Shown here piece by piece: positions 1-12,398 of a DNA stretch of 64,000 bases. The stretch comes from Apostichopus japonicus (Eukaryota; Echinodermata; Holothuroidea; Aspidochirotida; Stichopodidae): NCBI RefSeq assembly GCF_037975245.1, contig NC_092576.1, forward strand, positions 24,887,611-24,951,610. The letters are read 5' to 3'. Each line of letters opens with the position of its first letter. The first letter of the stretch is position 1. Position numbers and translations under genes: made by a program. The notes beneath the pieces are model-generated. The model was given only the letters and a program-made list of their open reading frames with translations. It made no database searches and had not been told where the DNA came from.

Positions 1-921
1 TATGATAAAAGATGTATGAATTACTTTAGCAACGCCAAAGTTTTTCTGCTTTTCACAAGGTATTGTATATCACGTGTAAGCAGTTTATTTATACTTATAT
101 TGCGTCACTTTTACACAGTTACGTTGCTGCACGCTCAAATACAAAAATATTGTTTGGCTTGTTCGAGATGCTAGAATATCATACAATGTTGGAAACGACA
201 AAACACACAATTAGGTTGCCACCACTGCATGTTGTGAAGCATAAATCAACTTATGTTATGTGTGTCCACTCACCAGTGGAACAGTTTCTTCTCCTGACTA
301 ATCCCCTAAATGAATCATTCCGATATATTACAACACCATGTGAAAACTTCTAATTGTTTCTTACTTTGACTCAAACTATTGTACCTTCACCATTTCTGAA
401 TGACCACCCTTCACCACACACACGTTACTCTTCATCTCTTGTATTATCAAAAGAAGACGATACAGGAGAATAGGAAAATAGAACATTTAATTGTTGATGG
501 GCTTTTTAAATAAGCGCCCTCCACAACTATAGTAACATGTACATACCTACAATGACAGTTCAGGTCAATTGGCGAAGCACTATTTAATACAGAATACTAA
601 ACTAGTGATTAAACGTGGTGTTCTGTCAATACATGAGTTGTTATCCAGTTCCTACCTATATAGTAATGGCGGCTGCCATATAAATGACAGTATATATTCG
701 TATAACAGGTGCAATTAGTCCATTAAATTACCACAAGAAATCTGTATGAAATGTGACAATGTAATGGAAGATTTAACAGGTGTGCTAATGTGAGCCGTGC
801 TGCGTATACTGTGTTGGCCATCTAACAGCAACGTGCGGAATGGTATACCCGACTGGTGATAGTTGCTCCTGTCAGGAAAGAGGGTGGCAATTACATTCAG
901 AGGGAATTCTAGGATCACTGC
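1..921. other. Non-coding stretch
   Basis: Only short chance frames; no splice-flanked segment or known repeat recognised. Confidence 0.5.
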
Positions 922-935
922 TACACTCTTAAAAC
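922..935 (+). repeat. Element terminus identical to that of the SAMD3-like element
   Basis: TACACTCTTAAAAC at 922-935 is identical to 31367-31380. It is followed by its own subterminal motif, CTAGTCAAA with the inverse TTTGACTAG near 965-985. It lies 5' of the SAMD3-like paralogue exons. I could not find a clear matching right end. Confidence 0.5.
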
Positions 936-2281
936 GACCTAGTAATTTATCCGACCAGAAATTCTAGTCAAATTATTTTGACTAGAAAAGGATCGGCTTG
1001 ACATTATATTCTCGTTACGGTCACTCTGATCCAGTTAATTTACAAGGCCCCTAGGCCCCTAGGCCTATATCACTGCTCAAAAGAAACAGTACAAACTTGA
1101 TTTTCCAATTTCGAAGCCGCAAAAAAAGATGGCTTGTTGTTTATTGCTGGCTTAGGGCTAATTTATAAAGTCCCATAGGTCTAAGCTAGTCATACGTATG
1201 TTATGCTGCATGTTTACTTAAGTCAAAAGTTCAGGATACAATATTTTTGAAGCTTGCATCGCTATAGCTGTGACATTTTCTGCGTATTCGCAGGCATGAA
1301 ATATGATAGAAAGGGTATATGTTTAATTGACACCTTTTCATCTTGCTCGATGGAAATATTTAATTCACTGTCTCTTGTATTATCAATATGTAAGAACTTT
1401 TAACCAGTTACTGTGACCTATGGTAGCCTATTACTTGTGCAAATGCCAATAAATCACCCAATATTCACGTCAAGTTTTGTTAATCGTACACCCATGTTAC
1501 TGCACCAGAACTTTACACTTCACTGAGCCCAACACAAGGTAACTATCAGCTAATGGTGTATGTATATACAGAACGTGTTGAAGTTTCTGATTGATAATAG
1601 AAACTATTAGGTTGCGTAGCTGTCAAAATGAAAATTACTCAAATGTAAGTGTTTGCTAGTATTTTGGCATATTCTCCGACAAGAATTATTAACATATTAA
1701 ATTAGATGAGAGATTCTTCCCTTCATAATACTGAAATTCTTTTCCTGATTACTGCAACTTTGTGTGTGTTCATGTTTTAATGTATTTTTTGTTTACATCA
1801 ATACAGCTTTATTTTCTATATTTCTTTTAATCCCCTACCTAATTAGGTATGTGAGTTACTTATATGATGTGGGTAAACCTTTCTTGTGACAATATTTTGT
1901 GGTGCTGTTTTGGGGGAAATTTAAACTCTTTTTAAAAATATACTGTCATACCCATGAATCAGTTAACACTACCTGTAACCAGTACATCTTATAAGTATAT
2001 ACGTGAGTTTATTGCATCTTGCTTTCTAGCATAGGTCACTCCCCAGTAGTGATGTGACCAATTGGACATGCATGTGTAATGTTTGCTGGTGTAAGAACTA
2101 TACCTGAAGACAAAACAAACGTATGTAAAGTTCATTCATAAACAAAATAGTACAAACTTCAAATGGCAGTCGTTATTACTTTGTTACACAAAAAAGGGTC
2201 AACTGTTTTTCTTTAACAATTTATAGACTCATTTTTTCATCTGATGGAGATGAGGTTGTTTTTGCTTGATTTACTAGGTTT

Positions 2282-2420
2282 ATCAAGATTTTTAAACCTT
2301 GTCCCTGGAATATTTGATCGCATGTTTATGAAGTGGTCAAAGTGTGCTAAAGAAGTGGTTCTCTATGCTGAACATCAATTAGATTGGCACAGGGTCCTGA
2401 AAATAATAAATCCGGAAAAG
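2282..2420 (+). pseudogene. SAMD3-like paralogue, exon 7 equivalent
   Basis: The frame reads RFLNLVPGIFDRMFMKWSK and then VVLYAEHQLDWHRVL, and ends at a GTAACG donor in phase 0. It aligns with 37302-37458 of the complete gene. The 5' border is uncertain (acceptor candidates TTTACTAG or GAGATGAG). The phase would allow a direct join to the last exon at 4241. The exon 8 equivalent was not found, and a scrambled repeat sits between, so this is probably a broken copy; its 5' exons were not found upstream. Confidence 0.5.
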
Positions 2421-2830
2421 GTAACGAACACTGATGTATTTGAATTTAATACAGTAGATATGTGTGTCAGTGTAATATGACAGTACTTCATGCAATGCAC
2501 TATCTGTAGAATGCATTTGTGTATACATGTGCTTTGAATGAAACACATGTGATATGAAAATGCACCAATTAAAATTATGACTTAACGTCACTGTCGGGAC
2601 CATCAGAAGATGTAATAGTTAAACCTATACATGATCAAAAAAAAAAAACACCTTTGTCTATATAGGACCCCTGTAGGGTGAGTTATGTACCAATTTGTGA
2701 TGACGTCACAGGATGTTTCCAATTTTTACATCGACTTGTGTACAAGAACGTTAGGTAAAATAGGATACAAATACTCTAACTTGGAACAAATTAAAAAGTC
2801 TGTTTGCCTTGAAGTACATACAAATGATGA

Positions 2831-3440
2831 TTACTTAATCTTCTGAATCGCTATATTTTCACTGTCGCCAAAAAAGTCTTTACAATCATTATCTAGAAAC
2901 AGTTCTTGCACATCGTCACGCATAAAAATCTCGGGCCATCTCAGCTCTAGTGATTCTGTCCATTCATTGTCAACAATGTTTCCAGCTTCAAAACTACTTA
3001 CGATCGCTGAGCGCCATTCTCTAGCAATGAAGTTTGATCTAAGAATGTGTAGCTTAAGAATCTGCTGGTATGGTGGTAGCAATGACATATCAATGATCTT
3101 GTTCTGCTTTGTAAATTTGCGATCAAAGATTGTATATCTGGCTTCATTGACATATTTACCCTTTAGGATATATAGCAATGCCACATATTCCTCAAGATCT
3201 GATGGTGCAAGAGTTGTATTAGATAACAACACAGGCACATATCGCAAGGTCTTCAGAATGAGCGACATTGACCTAACACCAGCACAGAAGACAACACTTA
3301 TTGGCTTTCACGCTTTCACAGACAACGACTTCAACTCTTCCTTCTTTGAAAAGGAAAACAAACCTGCTAAGCTGCTGGAATGTAAGCCCGAATTCCTCGA
3401 TACTTTATCCAATATTGGGGTATCTTCTGCTTTGTATGTG
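2831..3440 (-). pseudogene. Scrambled fragments of a repeat-borne 'HAFT...LPP' protein family
   Basis: The minus strand 3268-2831 reads LEEYVALLYI, VNEARYTIFDRKF and LLPPYQQILKLHILRSNFIA, the C-terminal part of a multicopy invertebrate protein family of unknown function that I recall from repeat-rich genomes. The plus strand from about 3268 to 3420 reads LIGFHAFTDNDFNSSFFEKE, which in that family comes just before the other part on the same strand. So two neighbouring pieces are now head to head, indicating an inversion. Confidence 0.5.
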
Positions 3441-4240
3441 GAATTTGGGCTTTTAACCCAACATATTCCCCCCGCCCAGAGAGAATCCCCCTTCTATGGG
3501 GTTGCGTTCAGGATTTGGGCTTTCTACCCAAGATATTCTTATTCCTTATGAATTCTAGTTCAGAAAAAAAACACATGAGATAAATCCTACTTCCAGGTGA
3601 TACCTAGCTGATTCATAGCCTGGCTTATAACTATATTAAATCACTAATTTCATTTTCCTTGGAACTGGAACCAATACTACATGTACTTGTGCGTTGTAAG
3701 ATGTAATAGGGTGACGGTAACCAGCCAGAAGTCCACTCCGAAGTTTAAGGGAAATGTCAATGTGTTAATTGTGTGTGTGTGTCCAAAACTCTTCCCAATC
3801 TGAAACTTGGTCAGAGGGTGCTCTTTGGTGGAGTTTGTGTTAAGATGTTGCCATGGATATGGCAAACTTAAGAAAGAAATGTTTGCTTTGACTTGCAAAC
3901 TCCACGGGTATTCGGACGCTCAAATCTAAATAAAAAATATAGTTGTGACTTAGGTTGAGTCAAATTGTCAAATTGTTGTGTTAGATATACAAAGCTTAGG
4001 TTGGTTTAATTTTTCAAATACCTGTAATACAAGCAAACATGAGAGGAAAAAAAAACATGGCTTGATTTATCATAGGATATCATTATTAATATACTTTAGT
4101 TTCAGTTTCAAAAACAGTAATATGAATTTAAAAATGGGATCAGATTTTCTTGCCTTCACCCTTTGCTTTTCAAGTGAGAAATAATTCATAAACTATTACT
4201 GCTTATCTTGTTTATTGTTTTCACTATTTCTTCACTGCAG

Positions 4241-4507
4241 ATTGGAACCAACTTGACTGAGTTCCTGTCTAACGTTAGCCAGAAGCAACCATTTATTGTA
4301 ATCATAGGAGAGAACAGAAGGAACCCAGAACAACAGTTTGTGATACTAGAAAGGATAGCAATACCAGCTAGTTTTCTGAACAATGTAGTTGATCTATGTT
4401 TCAAAGTGCTTTGTGTATCGGACCTTTACCACCCTTGGGAGTCTGGTAACGTGTGGGATTTCATTCAAAAGATATTTACGGGCTCGGCGAGGGGAAGGGG
4501 AGACTAA
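4241..4507 (+). CDS. SAMD3-like paralogue, last exon
   Basis: Acceptor ATTTCTTCACTGCAG, phase 0, stop TAA at 4505-4507. It reads IGTNLTEFLSNVSQKQPFIV, then QQFVILERIAIPASFLNNVV, DLCFKVLCVSDLYHPWESGN and VWDFIQKIFTG. It lines up through its length with 39171-39479 and has no internal stop, so it is either still used or young. It may belong to a gene whose other exons have been lost. Confidence 0.62.
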   Translation: MGTNLTEFLSNVSQKQPFIVIIGENRRNPEQQFVILERIAIPASFLNNVVDLCFKVLCVSDLYHPWESGNVWDFIQKIFTGSARGRGD

Positions 4508-7500
4508 GGGTAACATAAAGTGTTTTGACCTTGAAGAATGTTGCATCATGCACTGCGGAAACTTGAAATGATATGTGAAACAGGGTGCTTACACACCATG
4601 AAAAAACCTAGAAAGTCATGAATATTTCTATTTAATTTGCGGCATTGAAAATCATGATAAAGAGTCAACTAGCTTTAATGGTAATAGGAATGTAACATTT
4701 ATGAAAAATTATATTGAATGTACTGTTTAATTATTATTCTTTTTTGTCGTTAGGGCGATCTTTGCAATTCAATGTGCACCTAACATTACCTCTCCCATAT
4801 TATGATCCAGTTAAGTTAAATTAAAATTCAATGTATTCAAAATATATTTAGGAGTGTATATATACAACACTATTTTCAACGACAGAAATAAGAGAATTTG
4901 TTAGAGCAACCTTATACTACCTATAGGAATGATATTTACCGCGAGACATGATGATGTTAACTTCCTTTAATAATGAAGACAAGAGCATTCATGTAATACA
5001 CCGTGAAGAATATCTCTAGTAGAGTTTATTGTCAATTACACGTCTGTTATTGAACTGGCCAGAGTATAAACTATAAATTGACTAGTTGTAGAATTACGTT
5101 CAAGAAAGTGTTCAAGTTCTTGTTTCGGTCTTCAATGGTTCCCTGAGCCATGTAATTATGTACTATTTATATTGGACTGAAAATGTCTCCTTATTTGCCC
5201 TTGAATCGTCAACCTTTTTGTGTAGACATTTCTCTGGTCTGTCGAGACTGTATAATTTCAATGTTAGTCTCGTTCTCTCTACAATTGTCTTCTTAGTTCA
5301 CCTGAGACTTTCACAATTTTACCATGAATAAAAAGCCGTTTCACACTTCCTGCACAGTTCAAACACATGCCAAATTAAGTAAATATAATGTAGCTCTACC
5401 ACGTCACTCAGTTTTATGTAGAGTACAGCTAGGACTAGGGTTTCACTGTGCAAATCGGGAGGGGGGGGGGCGTTTTGATTCCAGTCCTAATTTAATACAA
5501 CCTTAGCTACCGTATATTATATACTTATTGTTGAACATAGTCAATAACGACAATACATAAGGTTGTTCTGTGTTTCCTAAAAGCACATATCCCCAAACTT
5601 CAAAGTGTACAAGATCAAAAATAACAACTTGTATAAATAACTAACTTTGAAACTTTTCTACGATAATTTCCCTAGCTTATTATGTGATAAGGCACAACCT
5701 GTAATAGTGAATATCGTTTTCTTTTATGTAATCGTATCGGTGTACATATATATATATACAAATATAATGGAAGCACACAACGTGTGGTGTGTAATAAATT
5801 TGGTTTATTTCGATTTCCAGTATATAGGTGTAATAAGTTGCTGTTTATAGCACCCAAGTCTGGAACCATTGCAGTCGATGTACTATATGCCACGCCACGA
5901 CTGAATGAATAATTATAAAAGAATTTCTATGCGATTGTCTCAGTTACCCTGGGCGATGAATTCCAGTGCTGGTTTGTTTATCTAATCGATTTAGAAATAA
6001 TACCTAAATGAAATTTTTGTTCGCTACCGTCACACATCGTTGACTATGGCAAACTGCGTACACAATGAAGGAACCGGTCGTGGCTAGCAGGATTGTATTA
6101 ACATTCCCAGTTCTCAAATGTATTTATCTTACAGTATAGACTGAAAGAGGAAGTTCAAATGACTATGACGAGTAGAGTTGAAGATTGAATTTAATCAGTA
6201 TTAGTCTTTTAAGGACAAATTTTAAGTAACGTTTCTGAAAACCTATATATTCCCCGTCGTCTGTTATTCAAGCTATTAGACATATAACAGAACTATGCAC
6301 TGGATTACTAGTACAGATGTAGATCAAAATAGTGGGATATCTGATCGAACCAGGGTATTGTTGGATTTAGGCCAATTAGTTTTACCTTGCATACATGAAA
6401 ATGTAACTTAAACCATATTGTACCATTCATTTACAATCGCTCAAAACACTGGATCAGAAAAGTGGTACGTCCACATTTTCCAATTTACAATCATATGCAA
6501 CAATCGATGGTTGCTCTGCAGTAATGCCAAAATGTGGCTTAAAGGAATGCTGTATTGGCCCTGAATATGCCAGATTTTCACTTTGTTACTACCCTGGAGG
6601 AAATTTACCTCACTAGAACATTCAATCATCTCGTGTCATCATTTATAATCGATGAGCACAATTTGAAGGGTTATTAAACTCAGAAAGTCCTTCTTGAAAA
6701 CTTCTAACAATTAAAGTGGCCAGAATTTAGGGCCTATACAAACTACATTTAAACTTGTAAATGTTTAATTTGTCCAGACAGAGTGACTTTATCTAAACTT
6801 AACCTTCACCGCATGCTATGGACAACCTGTACAATTAGAACAGCCTGAAATGACTTGTTTCCATAATCCAGTTACAGGAATGATACGGAGACTTGTTTGT
6901 AGGTATGCCGGACAATGACGCTTTGACATCCTGTTGAATATTCCTCGTTACATCAACGTTGATAGTCTTCCAATAGAATCTAGACATAATCTGTTGTCTA
7001 TGCCAAGATGAGCAAGAAAATGCTTGATCAAGGATATATCATGATTTTTGTCCCCCTCTCCCCCCAAAAAACAAAAATATATAGGCTGCATAATTGGTAG
7101 TTCTAGCTGAAGTGCCACTAAAAATGGATTACAACTCTATATCAGTGTTTGAAATGGAAAGTTTTCTCCTGCAGTGAGGTTTGGGGAATGTAGAGAATAT
7201 GGAACACCTAAAAATGTACTATCAGGCCTTCAATATCTTACCAACCACAATTAATGAACGTGCATGTGTTACGTTCAATATTAGTGTCACTTTCCTCTAG
7301 GAGTAGGCTAGGTTATATGCTATAGTCCATAAATTGCATTTTACATTGCAGACCAGACTATCACTGTAAGCTTTAGTGATATGATTTGGTTATGCTTGTT
7401 AATTTCTATGATAGGCAGGGACATAAAAGGAGGGAATTTATTAACTTTTCACCAACAATTTGTTACGACAATTGGGTAAACGAAACGGAAAAATAGGTCC

Positions 7501-10197
7501 TAACAACTTTGTAATGTTGCATAAGCAATTGCTTGAGTTCTTGCGAATGAGTTTTTAAAACTACCTAAACGTGGTAAAAGTATATCATGGTTTGTGCACC
7601 AATCAGACTAACAGTAGGGGCCTATTTATGTTTTAACTGTGGAATGGCCGTTCGTCATTTAACATCATATTTTATTACACAATTCAAACTTCTCTGGGTG
7701 AATTAGCAAAATACGATATCAATGTAATTATAGACAAAGACATAAATGCTTAACCATAGCATATACTTTCCGGGGAGACCGTCTGTACCAACTGGCGTTG
7801 TACAATAGGTCTGGGGAGACCAAATGTACCAGTAAATATAGTATAAATTGTCCTAGGGAGATATATGCGACAGTTTGTACTGCTACACCGGCACCAGTTA
7901 TGGAATTCAAGCTGTGAAGTTCATATGCATTAATTATTTTACTACGTGGAAGACGGAAGAAAATGGAGTAAGTAAGAAAAGTGCATGTTCACTGGTGAAT
8001 ACACAACTGGCTTTTGTATTTCTTTCTACTAAGGCTTGTAAGGCTTAACAAAGAACAAAATCACGATTGACTGGTTCTTGCATAGTTTCAACCAGTTCTC
8101 ACTATTTGCAAATGATCGGGTAAAGGTGGATTTGTAATTTAAGTCTTAAACTGTTTGTTGTGTTGTCAAAGAAATTAGTAAATCACTGTTGGAGGTGACA
8201 CTTGCTGCATGTTATGATATTTATATCTTATCACAGAGAACCGTTCCGTAATCGTAATTCGTTGCAATATTCGAAGAGAATGTTCACATGGCCCAAACAA
8301 CAAATGGTAGATTCCATATGCGTCATAAGACTGAGCAATACAAAACGTCACCATTATTTATAGAAATTGTCACACGCAATTACACAACAACACTGATTTG
8401 CATATTATCAGTAGCGAGTCATTACCTTATACGGTCACAGTATTTTCGTAGTGCCCAGAATATAAAGCGTTGTAGGAATAAAAGAAAACGTGTTAACCGG
8501 CAGGCAGTAAGGGTGAGAACTACTTGTTTGGAACTGTCTAGTAACCTCGTTTGGTTACATATGCAATTCTTTAGTTATATATAAGTCAATAAACTTCATA
8601 AGTTTCTAAAGTTTGGAAGCTTTGTGAGCATATTTGTTAACTTTCGCCTTACTATGTCTTGATATCTAATTATTAACACTTTGACACTTTCCTTTTGGAT
8701 ATGTTAGTATTTGAGACACTGTTAGATTTAATTTAAAAAAAAAACACGACGGAAATTCAGCAGAATGTCTTTATGGGCCGATGCGAGTAGTTTCGATATT
8801 GTGGTAGTGAATTTCCAGTTCTAAAGCCATTATTTAAAACGGATTATATGAATGTTATGTTCCGATTCAAATTCGTCCACTTCAGTTGGATTGTAACAAA
8901 CTTCGGTATTTCACATACACTTATTCGTCATATGATGCAATACCTGGATTTTGTTGTGTCCGTGGATCAACGACATTGAAAGGAAATATCACATTTATCC
9001 AGTGTCTTATAACTTTTATCAAAGGATACTCTGACAAATTACACCAGTGAAGGTAAGTTCCTCTATTGTCATTAATAACCTCTTTTCTAGGGCTTGACAT
9101 ATCACGATTATCATACAAGTCCTCACGAAAGATATCAATGAGTTAAAACAAACCATGAAAAATGTTCTAAGAAAGAACAATTTGTCAACTATGGCAAGAC
9201 TGATATGAATTCTTCATAATGCTCTCTCGAAACATTGCAAACTGAAACAATGAGTACTTTCTTTTAATACCAATGGACATATCATAAACATTAACTTCAG
9301 GTAAACATTAAATTCAGGTAGAAAACAGACATTTGAAAAAATGTGCGATTGGTAATGAACCGTCGTTTACAAAATGTTGGGCACTGGGAAGTGGTTCAGA
9401 AAACCAATCAAAGAGTAAACCTTCATCAGTGTTTCAGGTTTTTTTCCCCCTAACTTTAGACTTCTTAAGCTGTGGAAGTAAGAACATTATCAATCCAAAC
9501 ATCTATGTTGATTCATTTTAAAGCATAAACGTGTTTGTAGGTTACACATGTTTTTCAGATTTATCGGCTTGAAATTGTCCAATATTGGTTGATATGGAAT
9601 CAATTTTGCATCGGAAAGGTATCGGAAATGTCCATGAATCTTACATTTCATGAACATTGGAAACACAAAATGAAAGTTTTTAATTTTGTTAAGTACAATT
9701 TATTCATAGCCGCTATACGTGTTTGAAGTTAGTTTAATTGAAATAAATCATCTGATGGCAAACGATGGCACAAATAAAGACTTAAAGATGACAATGGTAC
9801 ATTGATAGGTTAAACCTCACTATCTTGGGGTTATAAAAGTTGTGTTATTATTGACAGATAAACCATTAAGTATCGCATGTATTAATCGATATTGATGGTG
9901 CAAAGTATGTACATTTATGTTTTACAATCATGTAATTTCCTTTTTTACTTAAATGTGATGAAACTTGAGAATTAACAAAGCTAATGTCACTATCGTTGAA
10001 TTGTAAGATGCATCTATAAAACGTTTCCATTACGTATAATGGTGGATTGAAACATGTTTATGAATTAATATTCCATCTAAACCAAATTGGTATATTTACG
10101 TATGCGATAATGTTCATGAACGGTATAACATGATACCCGAATTTTCATTATTTAAGCAATATCACATTTTTTTATTTTCATTCCAAATAGTATGTAT
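4508..10197. other. Long non-coding stretch
   Basis: AT-rich unique-looking DNA without supported exons. Open frames stay under 100 codons and lack protein-like composition or splice context. It separates the SAMD3-like fragment from the NLR gene and may hold the NLR promoter and 5' UTR exons toward its right side or beyond. Confidence 0.5.
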
Positions 10198-10815
10198 ACA
10201 CATGTCGATCCTGCATATTGGATCCTGTACGGTGGAACATGTATAGCGGATCGTGTATAGTGAATCATGTATTGTAGATCATTTATAGTTGATCATATAT
10301 TGGATAATGTATATTGGATCCTGCATATAGGATCCTACACCGTGAAAGCTACATAGTTGATTCTGTATAGTTGATCGTGTATAGTGGTTCATATTGGAAA
10401 TCCAGCATAGTGATCATGTATGGAGGATCATACATAGTTGATCCTATATAGTACATCCTGTATATTGAGTTATATATATATATATAATGTATCGTGCGTA
10501 TTAAATCATGCAATGTGAATTGCGTATATAATGGTTCGTGTAAAGAGGATTGTGTAAACTGAATCTTGCGTAGTGCATCCATCATAGTGATCACGCAAAG
10601 TAATCTAGATCTAGGATTTTGGATCATATATTTTCACAAAGTTTAAAGTGCATAATGGATCGTGTAAAGGGATCGTGTATAGTTATTACTACATAGAGGA
10701 TCCTGTATAGTACATCAGGTATTGTGGATTGTAATAGCGGATCGTGCATATAAGATTGGATATATTGGATGCTGTAGAGTGGATCCTGTATAGCATCTGG
10801 TGTGTGGTGGATCCA
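10198..10815 (+). repeat. Degenerate GGATC(C/A)TGTATAGT minisatellite
   Basis: About 40 imperfect copies of a 12-15-bp unit with GATC followed by TGTATA, drifting from unit to unit. It creates an open frame on the minus strand at 10349-10627 that is only repeat translation. Confidence 0.85.
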
Positions 10816-12326
10816 CGTGTACTATGACAACATCGGGCTAACTATTGTTGTGTTCTCAGTGTGTTGCAATCTGTCATTATGTATGCTTCTTTAAGCGAAG
10901 AGCTGTAGTAGCAAATGCTGAAGAAAAACCTCGAATCTCTCAATACAACCTGATCCTGCTACTGGTTTTCGTCTTTACACATGTCATTCACCTTCGACAC
11001 CAAAAACCTGACAAATGTATTTTTCACTGTTATCGATGCAGGTGCATTTAGGCAGGGCCGATTGCTTTTGTCATTTCGTAAAACGCAACCCGAATCTAAT
11101 CTTTAAAAGATGATAAATTGTCCATATTTTAAATGTAATTACTTTAGAAAACATTGTTCAAACCTTGACCAAAGTTTGACCTAGCGTATTCATTACATCC
11201 ATATCTACCGATATTTGAGTCATATTAACTTGACATAATCTTTCACCTATCATCCATCCCACCCATATGGGTTATTGTCAATGTATCTGCAGATTTTCCC
11301 AACACTAAGATTTAAGATTTATCGCATTAAAAACTGTTAAAGACTGAACTTATTTTTCCAACAACATCAGAGCAAATAAAGACATTTCAGTGAATCCCGT
11401 GTATACATTGTAAAACATGTTTAATTCACAGTGTCTGCATATTTTCCAAACAATACAGGGATAAAAAAAAATTAACTTAATCACCTGACAAGTCATTGGC
11501 TACATCGAACGTTTAAGTAAACTTACAGGACAGTATTGACCATGTTCAAGCAAGGTGGAGACACAATGAACTAATTAATATTATAATTCAGTTTAGTTAA
11601 AAACATTTTAAGCTAATTTAACCCATTCTTACCATATGCAATACTAAGGGAGAGACAATTTAAGGCTGTGTTTTTCTTCCGAAGCTTGCTTAATATTATC
11701 TTGCGATAGTAATGTAACTTTATAGTAACTGAATAACCATTGCTTACGTTGTCAGTGACGAACTGTTTAACTGACTCACTAGTACACTACCCACTCCAAA
11801 AGCTTTTTTGGGAAGAACAACTCTCAACAACACGAACAAAAATTGTAGTTGATAAAGATGGAGTTCTTGTTTTCCAAATTATGATCTTGGACAGAGGAAA
11901 TATGTTATATATAACTAGTAATTGGTACAAGATAATCAATCCGCTGGTATAGTCCTTTCATTTTGCAATAAAATTAAATATCACATCATGAAACATATGA
12001 TGTTATTGTTCATGTTGACACTGTGCTATGAACACGTTTTCTCGTCCACAAAACCCAAGTAACGATTAAGATATAATTATTGACCTAATTTGAGGGAAAT
12101 ATATTTTCCATGCTCTATTTGACATTTTCATAGTGACTCTAACTCACACCAAAATAAAATAATTGTCATCATTATTGAATGATTATCATCATTAAGTTCT
12201 CATAGCCACAGCTATGACCATTACAGTCACCACCATTAGCATCAAAACCAACATTATTAATTCATTTATATGCTAATGTGTCAAGTTTATAATTGTTTGA
12301 TAGTTTATTGCCTTTTCATTTTTCAG

Positions 12327-12398
12327 ACAAGATAAGAAGAAGAAAAATGGCTAATGCATCTCCCGCTACCGAAACTTTATCGGATAACACCAACATGA
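12327..12398 (+). CDS. NLR gene first coding exon
   Basis: An acceptor (pyrimidine tract then CAG) precedes 12327, and a GTAAGT donor follows 12398. The ATG at 12347 lies in AAAAATGG, a good initiation context, and opens 17 codons (MANASPATETLSDNTNM) plus one base. That phase 1 end fits exactly the phase 1 start of both DED-like exons and forms an Asn codon at the junction with the first. The acceptor implies an upstream non-coding 5' UTR exon, which I cannot place. No signal peptide is present, as expected for a cytosolic receptor. The link to the DED exons 3 kb away is inferred from phase and strand only. Confidence 0.55.
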
